The position numbers were made by a program, and so were the translations under genes. This document shows, one piece after another, positions 10,247 to 21,795 of a DNA stretch of 64,000 nucleotides. Under the pieces are notes generated by a model. The model saw nothing but the letters and a program-made list of their open reading frames with translations. It was not told the DNA's origin and searched no databases. How positions within the stretch are numbered: the stretch's first letter is position 1; every line of letters begins with the position of its first letter. Source of the stretch: Lanius collurio (lineage: Eukaryota; Chordata; Aves; Passeriformes; Laniidae); contig JACBWW010000017.1 of NCBI GenBank assembly GCA_020086605.1, forward strand, positions 22,906,473-22,970,472. The letters run 5' to 3'.

Positions 10247-13200
10247 CTTTATGAATAACAGAATGTTGGTTGTTTTGGGTTTTTTTACTCTGCTGGTAGT
10301 GCATGAGATATGTCAACTGATTAAGAGGTTATTCTTTTCTTCTTAAATTCTTAAAATTTTTTCTTTCTTGTTCTTTTATAGGAAGCATAGAAAACTGTAT
10401 TCTGAAAGTTAAAATGATCAGCTAACATCAAAATTAAGTGTAGAAGGATTAACAAATGCTAGAACTGTAGCTCCTTGTGCAATCTAAATATATTAGCAGT
10501 GTGCACGTATGCTAAGACAGCCATTACTTTTTCATGAGACTTTCACAGATAAATTTTGGAAAGAGATATTTTGAAGTCAAAACTTGTCACTTAAAAATGT
10601 CAAAACCAAAAATTTTTAGCTACATACATTGAGAAATATTATTCAAACAAGAAAAAATAAAGTTGAGTTGTTCAAAACAGAATACACAATATCTCTCCCA
10701 GCTCTTAGAAAGATCTTTGCACCATGACTCAGATAATGAAAGCCTGTTTTGTCACCAAGACAGTGAGTTTTCAGTTCTTCCTCAAACATCATGTTTTGTA
10801 ATGGTTTATACCTTAACTCTGAAAACAAATGTTTGACTTAAATCAAAGGTTTGGTTTTTTTGTTTTTTTTTTTTTTTGTTTTTTTTTTTTTTTTTTTTGT
10901 TTTTTTTTAATGAAACAGTATATATTTATGTGTGTAGTAAATATGGGAAGTAAGTTGAATGCTGAACACTATCATAATTTGGCTGTATTATGAGACTGTA
11001 TGCATTAGAACTTATATCAATTTAATATGTTCTGTACTTTATTTGTCAAGGATTCTCTCTTTAGGAGAGATTGCAGTCTTCATATATTTTACATGGTAAT
11101 TGAAGTAAAAAAAACTCAAAAACTTATCCAGTCAGGTTCAGATTGTTCCTAGTACACTTTCCAAACAAATTTGTTTGCTATTTTATGAGCTGATAAATTA
11201 TTTTGGCAAATTCTATTCCCCTTGCAGAATAACTATTTTGCATTTTTCACACAGTACCTTTTACTGACTTAAGGGAGGTAGCCTAGATACCTTTAATGGT
11301 TGTTGCCAGATGTTGTGAACCATCTTAAAAAAATATACCAAGGTTTCTTTGTTAGAGGTTATTAACAGGAGTACAGGGAAATGCATAGAGGCTTGACCAC
11401 AGGGGGATTCAAAGATACTAAATTCATTCTTTGTTTGCATTCAGAAACACAATGAATTGGGAATAAAGTTTGAATCCTGGGAAAGGTTTCAGATCTTTCA
11501 GGTGAAATGGTTTCTGTTCTATATTTCACTTTCTGCTACTTCTGGTTTGCAGAAACTAATGGCACCTTGTGAGCTGTGAGTCACTGAGGGAGAATAACAT
11601 ATATGGAGTAAAGGAAAAAATTACCCTTCAAAGCTACTGGAAAGGGTATTGCTGAGACACTTCAAAAGGAGGCCCAAAGGGTTAAGCTTTTCACTTCATT
11701 AATTTTAAGTTGTTCCCTGCCTGAAACCTTGCAAATTTCTGATAAGAGTTGTAAAAACCAGGTGTTTGTTCTAAAACTACCCTACCATAGCAGTGAATAT
11801 TTCCCAGATAAAAATTAATGAAGGGAAAACTCATAAATGTGTCAGAAGAAGATAATTATTATTTCAGATACAAGCCAGATGCTCTCCATTGCAAATCAAG
11901 TAGGAGTAGGTGTCTCAGTTTACAAAAGGCTTCTCCAATCATGAAAAGGAAGAATCTTCACTGGTGGACTCTAGGTAGCATAACTAACCAAGAAGGATAG
12001 CACTCAATTCTAGGATGTTACACTGGGAAATGAAAGAACCTATTGGTATTTTGTTGATGGTGTTGGTATTGATGCTGTCATCTTGGCATATGAATTCTTG
12101 AGTGTCTCTGTACTTAGAGATTTATCAGCTAGTTTAGAGCACTCCAACTGCCCATAAATCTCCACCTGAAAAACCTGCCAAGTTAAGTTTTGTTCAGACA
12201 GTTTTGATATAATTGCAACGTGCATTTGATTATTTACACAGATTTGTACTTGCATAGACAGAATTTTTGGAAATAAAAGATTATGCAATGGATTGTAACC
12301 ACCAAGTGCACAATTTACTTAGTTTTATGGCACTGAAGACCAGCTTAATGTTAAATGTTAAATCTCTTCACTGTTCCATCCAGTCCACCTACATTTTAAG
12401 CCAGAAGAACATTTCAGTGAAAACACCAAAAGAAATGAAAGAAAACAGTCTTTGGGAGAATCCTTTTGTGTCTTTCTCTTATTGTCCATACATACAAGTT
12501 TTTCTGAAATTAGCATTTGTTCTGGTTTTCCATTTTCAGGCAGCTTTGCCTGTGCCTTGCAGTAACCTGCAAAGGCCCAAGTCTGCCCTGTGAAAACTGC
12601 CTGTCCATCCTGTTGGGCTGCAGCAGGATGCAGAGATCTCTAACTCCAGCTCCCTGGACTGGGCTCTTCTTTCCAAGTTTGAAAAAGAGGGATCTAGTTG
12701 GCCTCATGTAAGAGGTCTGCAGTCCTTGGATATGTTCCAGCTCGTCTGGTCCCTGTCCTCTATCCCATTCATCACCCATCCACTCTCTTGAAGTTCCCAC
12801 ACTTCAGATATGCCAAGTCTTTTTCTGCAACCTGGTAAAGTGGGGGCAACTTTTCTTCTACTTTTGTTTAATGACTTGCTATTTGTATTTAAAATTTAAT
12901 TATCCATTCCTTTTGCTCTTATTAAACCTGCTTTAGCCATTTAGTGCCTGTGATTTTATGGCTATATCTAGTTAGTTTCTACAGTTCCATAAATTTATAT
13001 GTATAGCACACATATTTATATATAGATGTGTATATTATGTAAATAGTGTATCTATGTGTAATTAAATACAATATGATTTATACATTTAATTTTATTTTTT
13101 TACACAGAAGTACGCATATTTATATTTGAGAGAGAAGTCAGTCTCAGAGAACATGTGGGTATGATGAAGCCAAGAAATGGTAATCAGCCAGTCATAGAGC

Positions 13201-15339
13201 ATGGTGATATTTAAAAAATAACAGCATCCTAAAATGGAGACAAGACACCTTGACCTAAAATGGTGGCTGAAACATATGACAGTCCACTGTGTAGATTAGG
13301 GAAGGGACCTTGGTGCTGGTGTTCTTCCTTGTAAACTGGTAGAGAGTGTCTCATCCTGGGAATGACTTCCAGGGAAAATGGCCCCTGAGGCAGCTGGGAA
13401 GGGGACAGGTCTTCTGTGAAAACTAGAGATGGGGCATCTGATGCTTCTTATATATTTGTGGCACCTACACTAATCACAGCCCTCTGACTGTGCATCAAAC
13501 AGGCAGAGCAGAAGTGGGTCCTTATCACATTCATTGGCAGTGAGTAATGTCTCCTTTGACTATAAATGAAATTACAGTTCTCATCTACTTCCTAGTGCTG
13601 TTCACGTTGTCAGAGTTACCTTCTGCCTACTAAGGAGATGAGTTCTACCCAGATTTCACATCAAACTGACAAAGAAAGTAGCACTGGCACTGACAGTGTT
13701 AATGTTCTTTCTGCCTTGGAGATGTGAATTTCAACATAGTGGAGTTTCTGCCACTTTCCCTAGGAACATTAGCGACAATTAAGCATGGTAAAAAGGCATG
13801 TCAGGCAACAGACACATAGCAGGAGTGGTATAACTACAGATTCTTGGACTTTTGATGGGCCCTCAGGAAGACTTTCCACAGTATATTAGCTCAAAATAAT
13901 ATTTTTAAATTGTTCATTATAGGATTTATTCTTTATTCATTATACCTCACTCTATTCATTATTACTTTATTCGCTGTATGCCCATTGATGCTAAAGGGAA
14001 TTTGTATAGGTATAAGCTAATAAAAGAAGGTCTTGTATTCTGCTCTCCTTTTCTCTTCAGTACAAAGTTTCCACTCTAAGGAACAAAGACACTGGTTTGC
14101 ATTTTTAAGAAGAAATATTTATTTTCAGGATAAAGCAATGTGTTTCACTTTAAATTTCCATTTTTTATATTGTTTAGCAGTGTACTGTATGTATTAATGT
14201 GACAAAAGTGCTTCTAGAAGATCTTTTGACCTTAAAATAATTCTTTTTAAAGTATAAGCTTGCTGATGTTATGATGGTATGAATTAAGTTCATGCATGAC
14301 CACACCTCACAAAAAATCACCATATTTAGTTCCCAGTGGAAAACATTATTCTACAACTTTTGAAGGATGATACGGCTTGTATAGAACCAAAGTACTCAGG
14401 CCATTGTTTAAAAAGCCACAAAAATAAATCTTGGACATAAATTTATCTTATTAAATAATAAATATTGCATTTAGAGAGATTTTTTACATGCCTGTCTTTG
14501 ACTTAGAGGTAATTAATACATTATGTTTCTGTCTGACCTCCCCTCTTTCTGCTGACAACAACTGCTTTATCAACACAGTTGTACTTTGTCACTGTGTGCA
14601 AAATTAAGTACTTCCAGAGCATTGTCAGTGTCCATTATAGGTCTTGTTGTCACAGCCATTAATCAATACTTTTTCTATGCACTTCCATCCATTATATAAT
14701 CCTACACACACATTATATTAAAGATTTATGGCATAATCTCTAGATGAAGGTAGCCCAAGTTCTGACTCAGGTTTTATCCAAACTCAGTAAGCAAAATAGG
14801 ACAGAAGGACTACACTTACTTACCAAGTTAATCAATGCTTTCCTTGATGCTTGATTAGTTTATTCTTATTTAACTTGATTTACAACCTGGCCACAAGCTG
14901 TCAGAGCACAGTAGACTAAACACTCAAGGATATCAGACTCCCTGCTCACATACTGCCTCCCTGATCTGAAATGAGCAATAAGTCTAACACACTGGACCTA
15001 GGTAAGTCCTCTGTACAAGTTCATCAAGTCTGATGAGTCAGAAATCCTCCCTGAGAGCAAAATAATTATCACTTTTCAAACTTTTAAAAATCAGCCAAAC
15101 CTAACTTCATGTAGGCAACAACATAGTTGAGATTTTTTTCATTAAGAAATGGATGTGCCTTGGGAAACAAGATTAATTTTACTTTCCTCTGACTGATTGT
15201 CTTTTTCACCTCTTTGTTGTTAGGGTTGTTTTAATTTGTATTTAAACTCCTCTTTAACATTATTTTACATGTCCCAAAGAAAGTAATCTTTTGTTGAGTC
15301 CAGATCTCACAGACAGAATAATAAAGCATTTTCTTCCCA
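10247..15339. other. Mostly unique non-coding stretch
   Basis: No gene is seen. Open frames of 60 to 108 codons (such as 12267-12593 and 12510-12800) have no recognisable domain. A long T tract lies at 10851-10908. Two blocks have visibly higher GC than their surroundings, 12530-12800 and 13230-13550, and could be old unclassified repeats, but I cannot assign them. An AT-rich low-complexity patch lies at about 12997-13095. Confidence 0.6.
10851..10908. repeat. Poly-T tract with G interruptions
   Basis: About 55 bases of T are broken only by single or paired G residues (GGTTTG..., then T-runs separated by G). It is a low-complexity tract, possibly the decayed poly-A tail of a reverse-strand retrocopy, but no retrocopy body is recognisable beside it. 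Confidence 0.9.
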
Positions 15340-15610
15340 TATCAGTGTATCAGGTAGAGGTGGCAAGGGATTTGGGGCAGTGGTGTCTGGCTGGAGCGGT
15401 GGCCTTGTGGTAAGAGGCCAGGGACTGTCCTGTGTGGGACACCAGCTGATTCCAACAGAAAACTATCGAAACTATCGTGCTCACAATTCACAGTCCATCA
15501 GCCAAACCAGTGGCAACTCTGGGAAAACATGTGCTAGTATTTTAAAGAAGTATAGAAAAAAGTGGGTAAAAGAGGAGCCCTGATATTCTGGATCTATTCA
15601 GTCAGCAATA
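15340..15610 (+). repeat. Unclassified interspersed-repeat-like block
   Basis: A GC-richer block stands out from AT-rich flanks. It runs from AGAGGTGGCAAGGGATTTGG through a GGCCAGGGACTGTCCTGTG segment and a CATCAGCCAAACCAGTGG segment to GGAGCCCTGATATTCTGGA. It has the look of the 5' untranslated leader of an avian retroelement (CR1 5' end or an ERV leader), but I cannot decide which. A 67-codon frame at 15380-15583 has no recognisable domain. It has no TG...CA ends, TATA box or polyA signal, so it is not obviously an LTR. Confidence 0.4.
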
Positions 15611-16482
15611 TTATGCAGAAAACATAACAGCCTAAAAATGTGATTAGTCTGGAACTTAGATTCACAGCTAAAAGCAAAATCTGCACCAAAATTTACCATA
15701 CTGATATTGAGAGCTTAGGAGAGATTTTGCTGATTCATCTTCTAAGGCAGAAAGGCAATTGGATACATTAAAACTCCCAAAAGTTATGTGAAAGCTACAT
15801 TAACTAATACTGTATAAAGTTGTGATTGGCATAATGTATTAGCTGGGCAATATTACCAGCTTGGTTTTACTGTCTTTTTATTCATCTGCTCTCCAATAGA
15901 CTGACACAAGTTATTGCTGCTTTCTATTTCTCTCAAGGTCTGTCACTAATTTTTTTCCCCTTTTCTTGGATGAGTGTAGCAATAAAAAATGCCTTTCCTT
16001 GAAGCAGTCAATTGATAGGTGTAGAAAATGAGAACAGAAAAGGACCATTTTGAAAAATGCCACAAGTAATTCACAAGGACAATATTTTAAGCAGCTCACA
16101 GAATTTCCTGCCAAATGACTGTATGAGACATTGATAGTCTTACTTTGTTTTATGACCTCTTCATACATGTTTAAGAACAAATAAAGGATTTTAGCCCTCT
16201 CCATTCTGCTAATATTTTACTTATTTTGGCTTGATTAACTGCCTTTAACAAACTTTGTACAGAAAAGAATGATATTGCAATGTAAACTATCTGTCTGATG
16301 GTGGGTTTTTGTGATATGATAGAGCTGTAATTTAAACTATGTTAATGAAATCCCTTTCTTTTCTGTCAGCTGAAAGAAGCAATCATAAATACATACCCAG
16401 TGAATAATCAGAAGGGATTAATGTGAATACTTATTGCTGCATTGCCACAGAGAGTTGTACCACACAGTGAAGTATTGGAAAA

Positions 16483-16523
16483 CAGGTCTCTTAGACTTAT
16501 TAGAAATAAGTCTAAGAGACCTG
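16483..16523. repeat. Perfect 19-bp inverted repeat with 3-nt spacer
   Basis: The left arm 16483-16501 (starting CAGGTCTC) and the right arm 16505-16523 (ending AGAGACCTG) are exact reverse complements over 19 bp, separated by AGA. A 3-nt loop is too small for a normal microRNA precursor. The structure is what intra-strand template switching during replication produces, and it could also be an assembly artefact. No similar arms are seen elsewhere in the window. Confidence 0.95.
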
Positions 16524-16591
16524 GATTTCTTGGAGGGTGGAAGACATGGTCAGAATGTTACCAGTAAACAGAGACACTGATGGATGTATAA

Positions 16592-16613
16592 ACAGTGTCC
16601 TATAAGACACTGT
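16592..16613. repeat. Small 8-bp inverted repeat
   Basis: ACAGTGTC (16592-16599) and GACACTGT (16606-16613) are exact reverse complements around the 6-nt loop CTATAA. On its own this is within chance expectation. It is noted because it lies 70 bp from the 19-bp hairpin. Confidence 0.8.
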
Positions 16614-18502
16614 CAGATTTTTTATTGTCACATAAGGTCTGTCTTACTGGGGCTAAAACAGTCAGTGATAGAAAACTAGGAGGTGGTCTGATAAAAGAAG
16701 GTAAGAATCTTAAAGGAACTTCGATTTTTTTCTGGTCTAGGGGTGTTTGGCTGTAATACAGTGAACTCAGATTTGTGTCAGGATTAGACCTTAATGGTAG
16801 TCTGTGTCATGCTACTATCTCACCATCAACCATACAGGACTGTCAGATATGAGATGTGTGAGAGGGTTTTCCATGTCAGATGAAGTAGCTACAGGATGTT
16901 CCTTTCCAAAAGAAAGCCACAACACTCTTTACACACAGCAGGACAGACTTTGGTTTTGTGTGAATTGTTGTAGCCAAAGAACTCAGCTTTACTGGCTACA
17001 TCAAAAGTCTCTGTTTTCACCTTTTGTTACTAAAAGTTAATTTAAGAGTTAAAAAGGTCAAATTAAAATAGATAATAATTGTGCACACAGTTCTTATTTC
17101 AGTGATTTGGTTACTCTACTGAATTAGATCATATTAGCAGCTAACCTGTGTGCCAAAAATGAGTCTTCATGACACAATTGGTTTAGTCTCATACATTTCT
17201 GACTTATTGGTAGGCTTTTTTTGTGAAAGCTCTTGTGATCTGATCAATTAAAAAAAAGTGGTCAAAGAAGTGAATTTTTAATAAGTATCATGAAATGTTT
17301 TATTGCAAAGGTCAAACCAGAAACACAATTCTAATAATTATCCACAACAAATTCAAACTACCTGCCTTTGGAAATACTGGTCCCAAGAGAATAAACTGCA
17401 TTTCTTTCACAGGAATATATACTGTGAATTCATGGGGCTACATTCTAAATTTTCTGGTGGCTGCTGTATTCAACTTCCACTGAAATTCAATAATAGCTAA
17501 AATATTTATTTGATATAATTTTTATTCTAGATAAAATATGTCTTGTCAGGCTAAAATCCAGTATTTTTAATTATTTTAAGACATGGGTCTTCTGGAATGT
17601 CTTGGATGTTTCTTCAGTATTTCTTCTAGAGTATGAAACAATAAGATTCTTGATTAAAATAAAACTTTCATCCCACTGTATAAAAAAAAAAACCTGATAT
17701 ACATATGTATAAAACAAGATTAATCTAATTATATCAGTGTGGTTTTTGTCACCCTCACAAGTGTCTAAACATTGTGATTTTAGTTTATTTCCTTATATTG
17801 TGTCAAGAGAGAAAGTATTCTGCTTGAAAGAAAATTACATAAAGTTTCTAAGGAAATAATGGAAAGGAAACAAACATATTTCTTTAAACTTCTGGAAAAA
17901 ATATTTCATAAGATAGAGTATCAGGTTGAGCAAAACTTTTGATCTAATATGAAATATAATGAAATACAGTGTTCACTTAAACATCATTTTCATTTTAAAA
18001 CATCAAAATAATGTAACATATTCTTTACCAGGAAGAAGAATACAATTTTTACAAGAAATGTATATTAAGAAGGAAAATAGAAAATCAAAAGAGGTGGCTT
18101 GAATATATCAAAAATATTTTTAATTCCTTAGAAATGCTATACGTCACTGAAAAAACTTTACAAAAGCTATATTTTTTTTTTTTAATGTTGGTCTAAGCCT
18201 TGGTTTATTTGGTCATGGTGGGACTTGGTAAGTTTTTTTGTTTATTTGTTTGGTTTTTCCTAAGAAAAAAAAAAGGCCAGTGTTTTCCTGAGCTGTAATA
18301 TTCCTTGTAATTTATTTCTTATCAGCTTAGCAAAAGAATTTATTTTGTATTCTCTAAATGACATGTCATGTCTAGGCATTGCTATCTGACTCATGAATAT
18401 CACATAAGGGATTGGCTCTGGTGTTTCAAAATAGCAGCAGGTAGTAAAGGAGGTTTACAGACCTATGGGTTTGAAAATGCTTGTGTTCATCAAGGAGGAT
18501 AC

Positions 18503-18725
18503 ATAGAATTATAGAAATACCTGTTAGAAGGGATGTTTGTAAATCCTCTAGTCTAATTTTCCACTCTAAGCTGGATTGACACTATACCAGTTCAGGTTAG
18601 CCATGGCTGTGTCTAGCTCAGTTTTGAAAACCTCCAGAAACTTCCACTACACAGCTACATAACCTGCTTCACTGCTCTACTACTCACTACAGAAGATTTT
18701 CTCCTTGCTCTCTTTGAATCCCCCA
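18503..18725 (-). mobile_element. CR1 LINE 3' UTR fragment, antisense, old
   Basis: On the plus strand the block starts AGAATTATAGAAATACC, a decayed form of the CR1 terminus seen in reverse (AGAATCATAGAAT...). It runs through GAAGGGATGTTTGTAAATCC, TCTAGTCTAATTTTCC and ACCTCCAGAAACTTCC, all in the order of a CR1 3' UTR read backwards. Divergence is high and the copy is short, so it is an older insertion. It may extend some way past 18725, but I cannot follow it. Confidence 0.75.
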
Positions 18726-18901
18726 TGCCACAGTATTTCCCTGTTGCCTACTTGATGTACTGTCATGATAGAATATTCATCAGAAATGGATTCCTTCCTC
18801 ATACCCTTTTACTGATACTTCCAAAAATCTTTCTTTCAGAAATGCTTCTTTCCTTCTGTGTTATCCTTCCAGAACATGGGCCTAGATCGGTGAGTGTGAG
18901 A

Positions 18902-19135
18902 TTGCTTGCTTTCCTGGAGATGGCTGTACACCTGACTTCTAATGGGAGGTGGTGAATTAATTCCTTGTTTTGCTTTGCTTGTGCATGTGGCAGTTGTTTT
19001 ACCTATTAAACTGTCCTTGTAAGAACACACAAGTGTTCAAGTTTTGTCCTTCCAATTCTCTTCCGCATCCCACATGGAAAGAGTGAGTGACTGGCTCTGT
19101 GGGGCTGAGCAGCCCACCAGCATTAAACTACAACA
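18902..19135 (+). mobile_element. ERVL-type LTR, 3' part only
   Basis: The sequence matches the 3' half of the ERVL-type LTR seen complete at 34804-35376 (reverse strand). Shared landmarks are TTTCCTGGAGATGGCTG, GAATTAATTCCTTGTTTTGC, the ACCTATTAAACTG polyA region (ATTAAA at 19005-19010) and the terminal AAACTACAACA, ending in CA at 19135. The first half (U3 with TATA box) is missing, so the copy is 5' truncated. It lies 1.8 kb upstream of a second same-orientation ERVL-type LTR, but no gag or pol trace is visible between them. Confidence 0.8.
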
Positions 19136-20969
19136 CCAAGGCAGAGCTCCATCATTCCAGCTGCCCTCTCACAACACCCTCTCCTTGCCTTCTCACCTTG
19201 TCCTTCCCAAAAAGTACATATCCATCCACTGCAGCACTTCAGTCCTGTGTCATATTCCAACACTCACCTTTCATCCTCATGAGGTCACAGTCCTGTGTCT
19301 TCACAGAGCCCCAAGTCCTCCCCTCTGTTCTTCATGATACATGCATCAGTGTATGGCATTTGTATTACTCTCCTTTCAACCCTTCTTCTCCTACTTTCTC
19401 TAATCTTTTTCTAGTCCTTTTTTTTGTATTTCCTAATTTCCCTTTTCATCATACTTTTTTTTTAAATTTAATTTGTTTCTATTGTTGTTTAATCCATCCC
19501 CTCCAGAGTCACTGAAATCTGTGCTCATTTAAAATCTATGCTCTTATTTCTCATAAGACAAAAAATCTGAAGATTAAATTTAACATGTTACGAGGTCTAC
19601 TATGTTTATGCATGTTTTATGGTTCTTAAAAAAAAAAAACTCTGCATGTATTAGAAATGATATGCACATGGCCAGAACTTTCAACCACTTTTAAAATTCC
19701 CTGTTGATACTGACTGTTGTACAATACAGCATGACCAAAATTTGATACAATAATGTACCACTGATATTTTGCATGTTTAGTTCTTACAGAAATTGAATGC
19801 CTTTTAGCAGTTTTCAAATTTTACTCCACAATTAATGAAGTTTTATTTAACTCTTAATTTGACAAAGTTGTCACGGTAAAACTGGCTAACTACACTAGCA
19901 AGATCTTTGTGATGTGTTCCTTTGTTTACATGAAGACAGATTATTTTTTATAAATTTCTTAACAGAATAAATCAGAAACTCGTTACTGACACTGCTGCAT
20001 AACTTACATAAAAACTTATGTTACAGATATTGCAATTAGGTCAAGACTGTACAAATATTGTAGTTATTATTCCGACATTTACTGATAGCATGAAAAAAAA
20101 AATGTGGTTTCACACGGAACCAGATTAATGCTGTGTAGAACAACAACATTTGTTCAGAAATGCATTACTTTAAACATTAAGTGTTTTTTAATTGTTTTTA
20201 CCTAAAGATTGATGAGATGTCAGTTGTAGTAAAATTTAGCTCCTAGTAGAGTCACCAAACGAGTTCAGACTGTCACTGCTCTTAAAGAGAACATAGATAC
20301 AAAGGTTTCTGTTCATGTCAGCTTTGTCAGTCAAAGGACTGAAAGGTTTATTTCCAATTTCATATCTGCTGTCTTTTATTTACGTTCTTATTGTATTTTT
20401 CAGTCAGAAGAACTTCCTCTTGTACATTTCTTGCTCGTTAAAAGATTTTAAGGATCAGAGAATGAAGGTGTTTTGGGAAGTTGTCAATCTTTTCTCTGAA
20501 AGTGCATCAATGACCTTTTATTTTGATATAAATGAACAGCCATGGTTTTGATTAAGAGCCACACATTGCTGGAGATGTAAGTTCCTTATCGATCCACAGG
20601 TCAAAGCTTCATAGCTTTGTTCTTTTTAACCCTTAGAAATAATTCAATTTGTATGATGCATGCCTCCTGGATGTTAACACAGTCTGTTTTTATCACTGGG
20701 TAACGATCCACTATGTGCATGAATGCTTTGGCATCCGTTCTTTCTAATGGAGAGATGATAGCAAATCCTTCAAGCTTATTACAGTTAGAGTTAAGAAATG
20801 AATGATTTTCAAAAGGAAGACCTCTATGGTGCAATCACAATGATGTGGCTTGGGGATGTTACACCCCAGAATGACATCTGTGTGCAGGTCTGCTGTAACT
20901 TTTGGTTGTGATCAGGGTTAGGTTGAAACGTTGAGACCATTACTAAAACAGTGGTTTGAGCTGTTATCC
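19136..20969. other. Unique stretch between two ERVL-type LTR pieces
   Basis: No gene is seen. The 142-codon frame at 19087-19515 starts inside the LTR and runs into pyrimidine-rich DNA, with only low-complexity content (runs of F, S, P). If the two flanking LTRs once belonged to a single provirus this would be its internal region, but I can find no protease, reverse transcriptase or integrase motif in it. Confidence 0.55.
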
Positions 20970-21140
20970 TGTGCTGATTTGCCTGGCAGAGAGTTAATTT
21001 TCTTCAGAGTAACTAATATGTGTTGTATTTGTGTTGGAAACAGAGCTGATAATTCAGAGATATTTTGGCTATTGCTGGGCAGAGTAAAAGGTCTTTTCTG
21101 GTTCTCCTACTGTCCCACCAGTGAGCAGAATGGGAGAGAG
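20970..21140 (+). mobile_element. ERVL-type LTR, 5' portion, split by a nested insertion
   Basis: The block starts TGTGCTGATTTGCC...AGAGTTAATTTTCTTCA, which mirrors the 5' end of the reverse-strand LTR at 35376 (TGTGCTGGTTTCAGC...AGAGTTAATTTTCTTCA). It runs through the U3-like part to GAGCAGAATGGG. It is then interrupted by a CpG-rich insertion and resumes at 21796. Confidence 0.8.
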
Positions 21141-21146
21141 GTGGGG
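21141..21146. repeat. Left copy of 6-bp target-site duplication (GTGGGG)
   Basis: GTGGGG occurs here and again at 21790-21795, exactly flanking the inserted CpG-rich block. A 6-bp duplication is the length generated by many retroviral integrases of the betaretrovirus-like (ERVK) class. Confidence 0.6.
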
Positions 21147-21789
21147 TAACATTCTGTGCCTTTAGCACAGAGCTCTGGCGTACCCTCAGTCCGAGGAAAA
21201 TGCAGCGTTCATTCTGCAGCGTCGCAGCTGCGACTTCGGCAGCAGAAAGGGCGCGGGCTGGGCGCGCTCGCTGGTTCCTCTACAGAGGAGGCACGGCAGG
21301 GATCGATAGTCCAGATCCACGTTAACCCAGAAGGCAAAGGGAGAGAGAGGGGCTGCTGGCTTGGGTTCCAACAGGTTCATTGTTGGAGGGTCCAGTGACC
21401 AGAAATGAACCTGGCCCCCGAGCCAGATTCAAAAGCCCCGGGCTCACCCCCCGTCCCAGTTTTGTGGGAGAGTCTAACCAGGCGGGGAAAAAGAATGAAT
21501 GAAATACAAGCCAGGGGGAGGATAGAATTCAAAAAGAAACAGTGGGGAAAACTGGGAGGCGGGAGATACAACAGGGAGCCGGTGAACAACCGAGTAAAAG
21601 CGATCTTTCCAGAACAGGGGTGGCAGTTTGGGTCCGGCTGCCACCCAGGGGAGTGCGGTTCAGGCTTCTGGGCCGCCCCCCGACCCAACTTCTGACTCGC
21701 TCTCCTGGGGAAACTCAACCCATGGCCGGGCTCGGGGTTGATTGACATTTTGCTACTCCCGCCCAGCCTTGGGCCAGAAGATAGCAACA
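21147..21789. mobile_element. Nested 643-bp CpG-rich insertion inside the ERVL-type LTR
   Basis: Between the two halves of the ERVL-type LTR lies a 643-bp block of quite different composition. It is GC-rich with many intact CpG sites, especially 21170-21300, where clusters such as GGGCGCGGGCTGGGCGCGCTCG occur. The plus strand begins TAACATTCTG and ends GATAGCAACA. It carries no long coding frame: the 185-codon minus-strand frame 21377-21934 runs out into the host LTR and has no domain. Size, composition and the flanking 6-bp repeat suggest a solo LTR of a second retrovirus or a short non-autonomous element. The 3' end reads CA, but the 5' end is TA instead of TG, so either the terminal base has mutated or the class is different. 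Undecayed CpGs suggest a young insertion, or one kept unmethylated. Confidence 0.6.
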
Positions 21790-21795
21790 GTGGGG
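21790..21795. repeat. Right copy of 6-bp target-site duplication (GTGGGG)
   Basis: The exact match to 21141-21146 lies immediately before the ERVL-type LTR sequence resumes with GCGCAAGAAGCTGTGAGG. Confidence 0.6.

Larger units (their letters stand above)
15611..18502. other. Unique AT-rich stretch with hairpins
   Basis: No gene or known transposon. It holds the 19-bp perfect hairpin at 16483-16523, a smaller hairpin at 16592-16613, an A-run at about 17681-17692 and a T-run at 18171-18183. Open frames are at most 97 codons and have no recognisable domain. Confidence 0.65.

Noticed and set aside
16483..16523. MicroRNA precursor
   Set aside because: The stem is 19 bp with a 3-nt loop. A precursor needs a longer stem, imperfect pairing and a larger terminal loop.
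19087..19515. 142-codon frame as a gene
   Set aside because: It starts inside an ERVL-type LTR and continues into low-complexity pyrimidine-rich DNA, giving runs of F, S and P.
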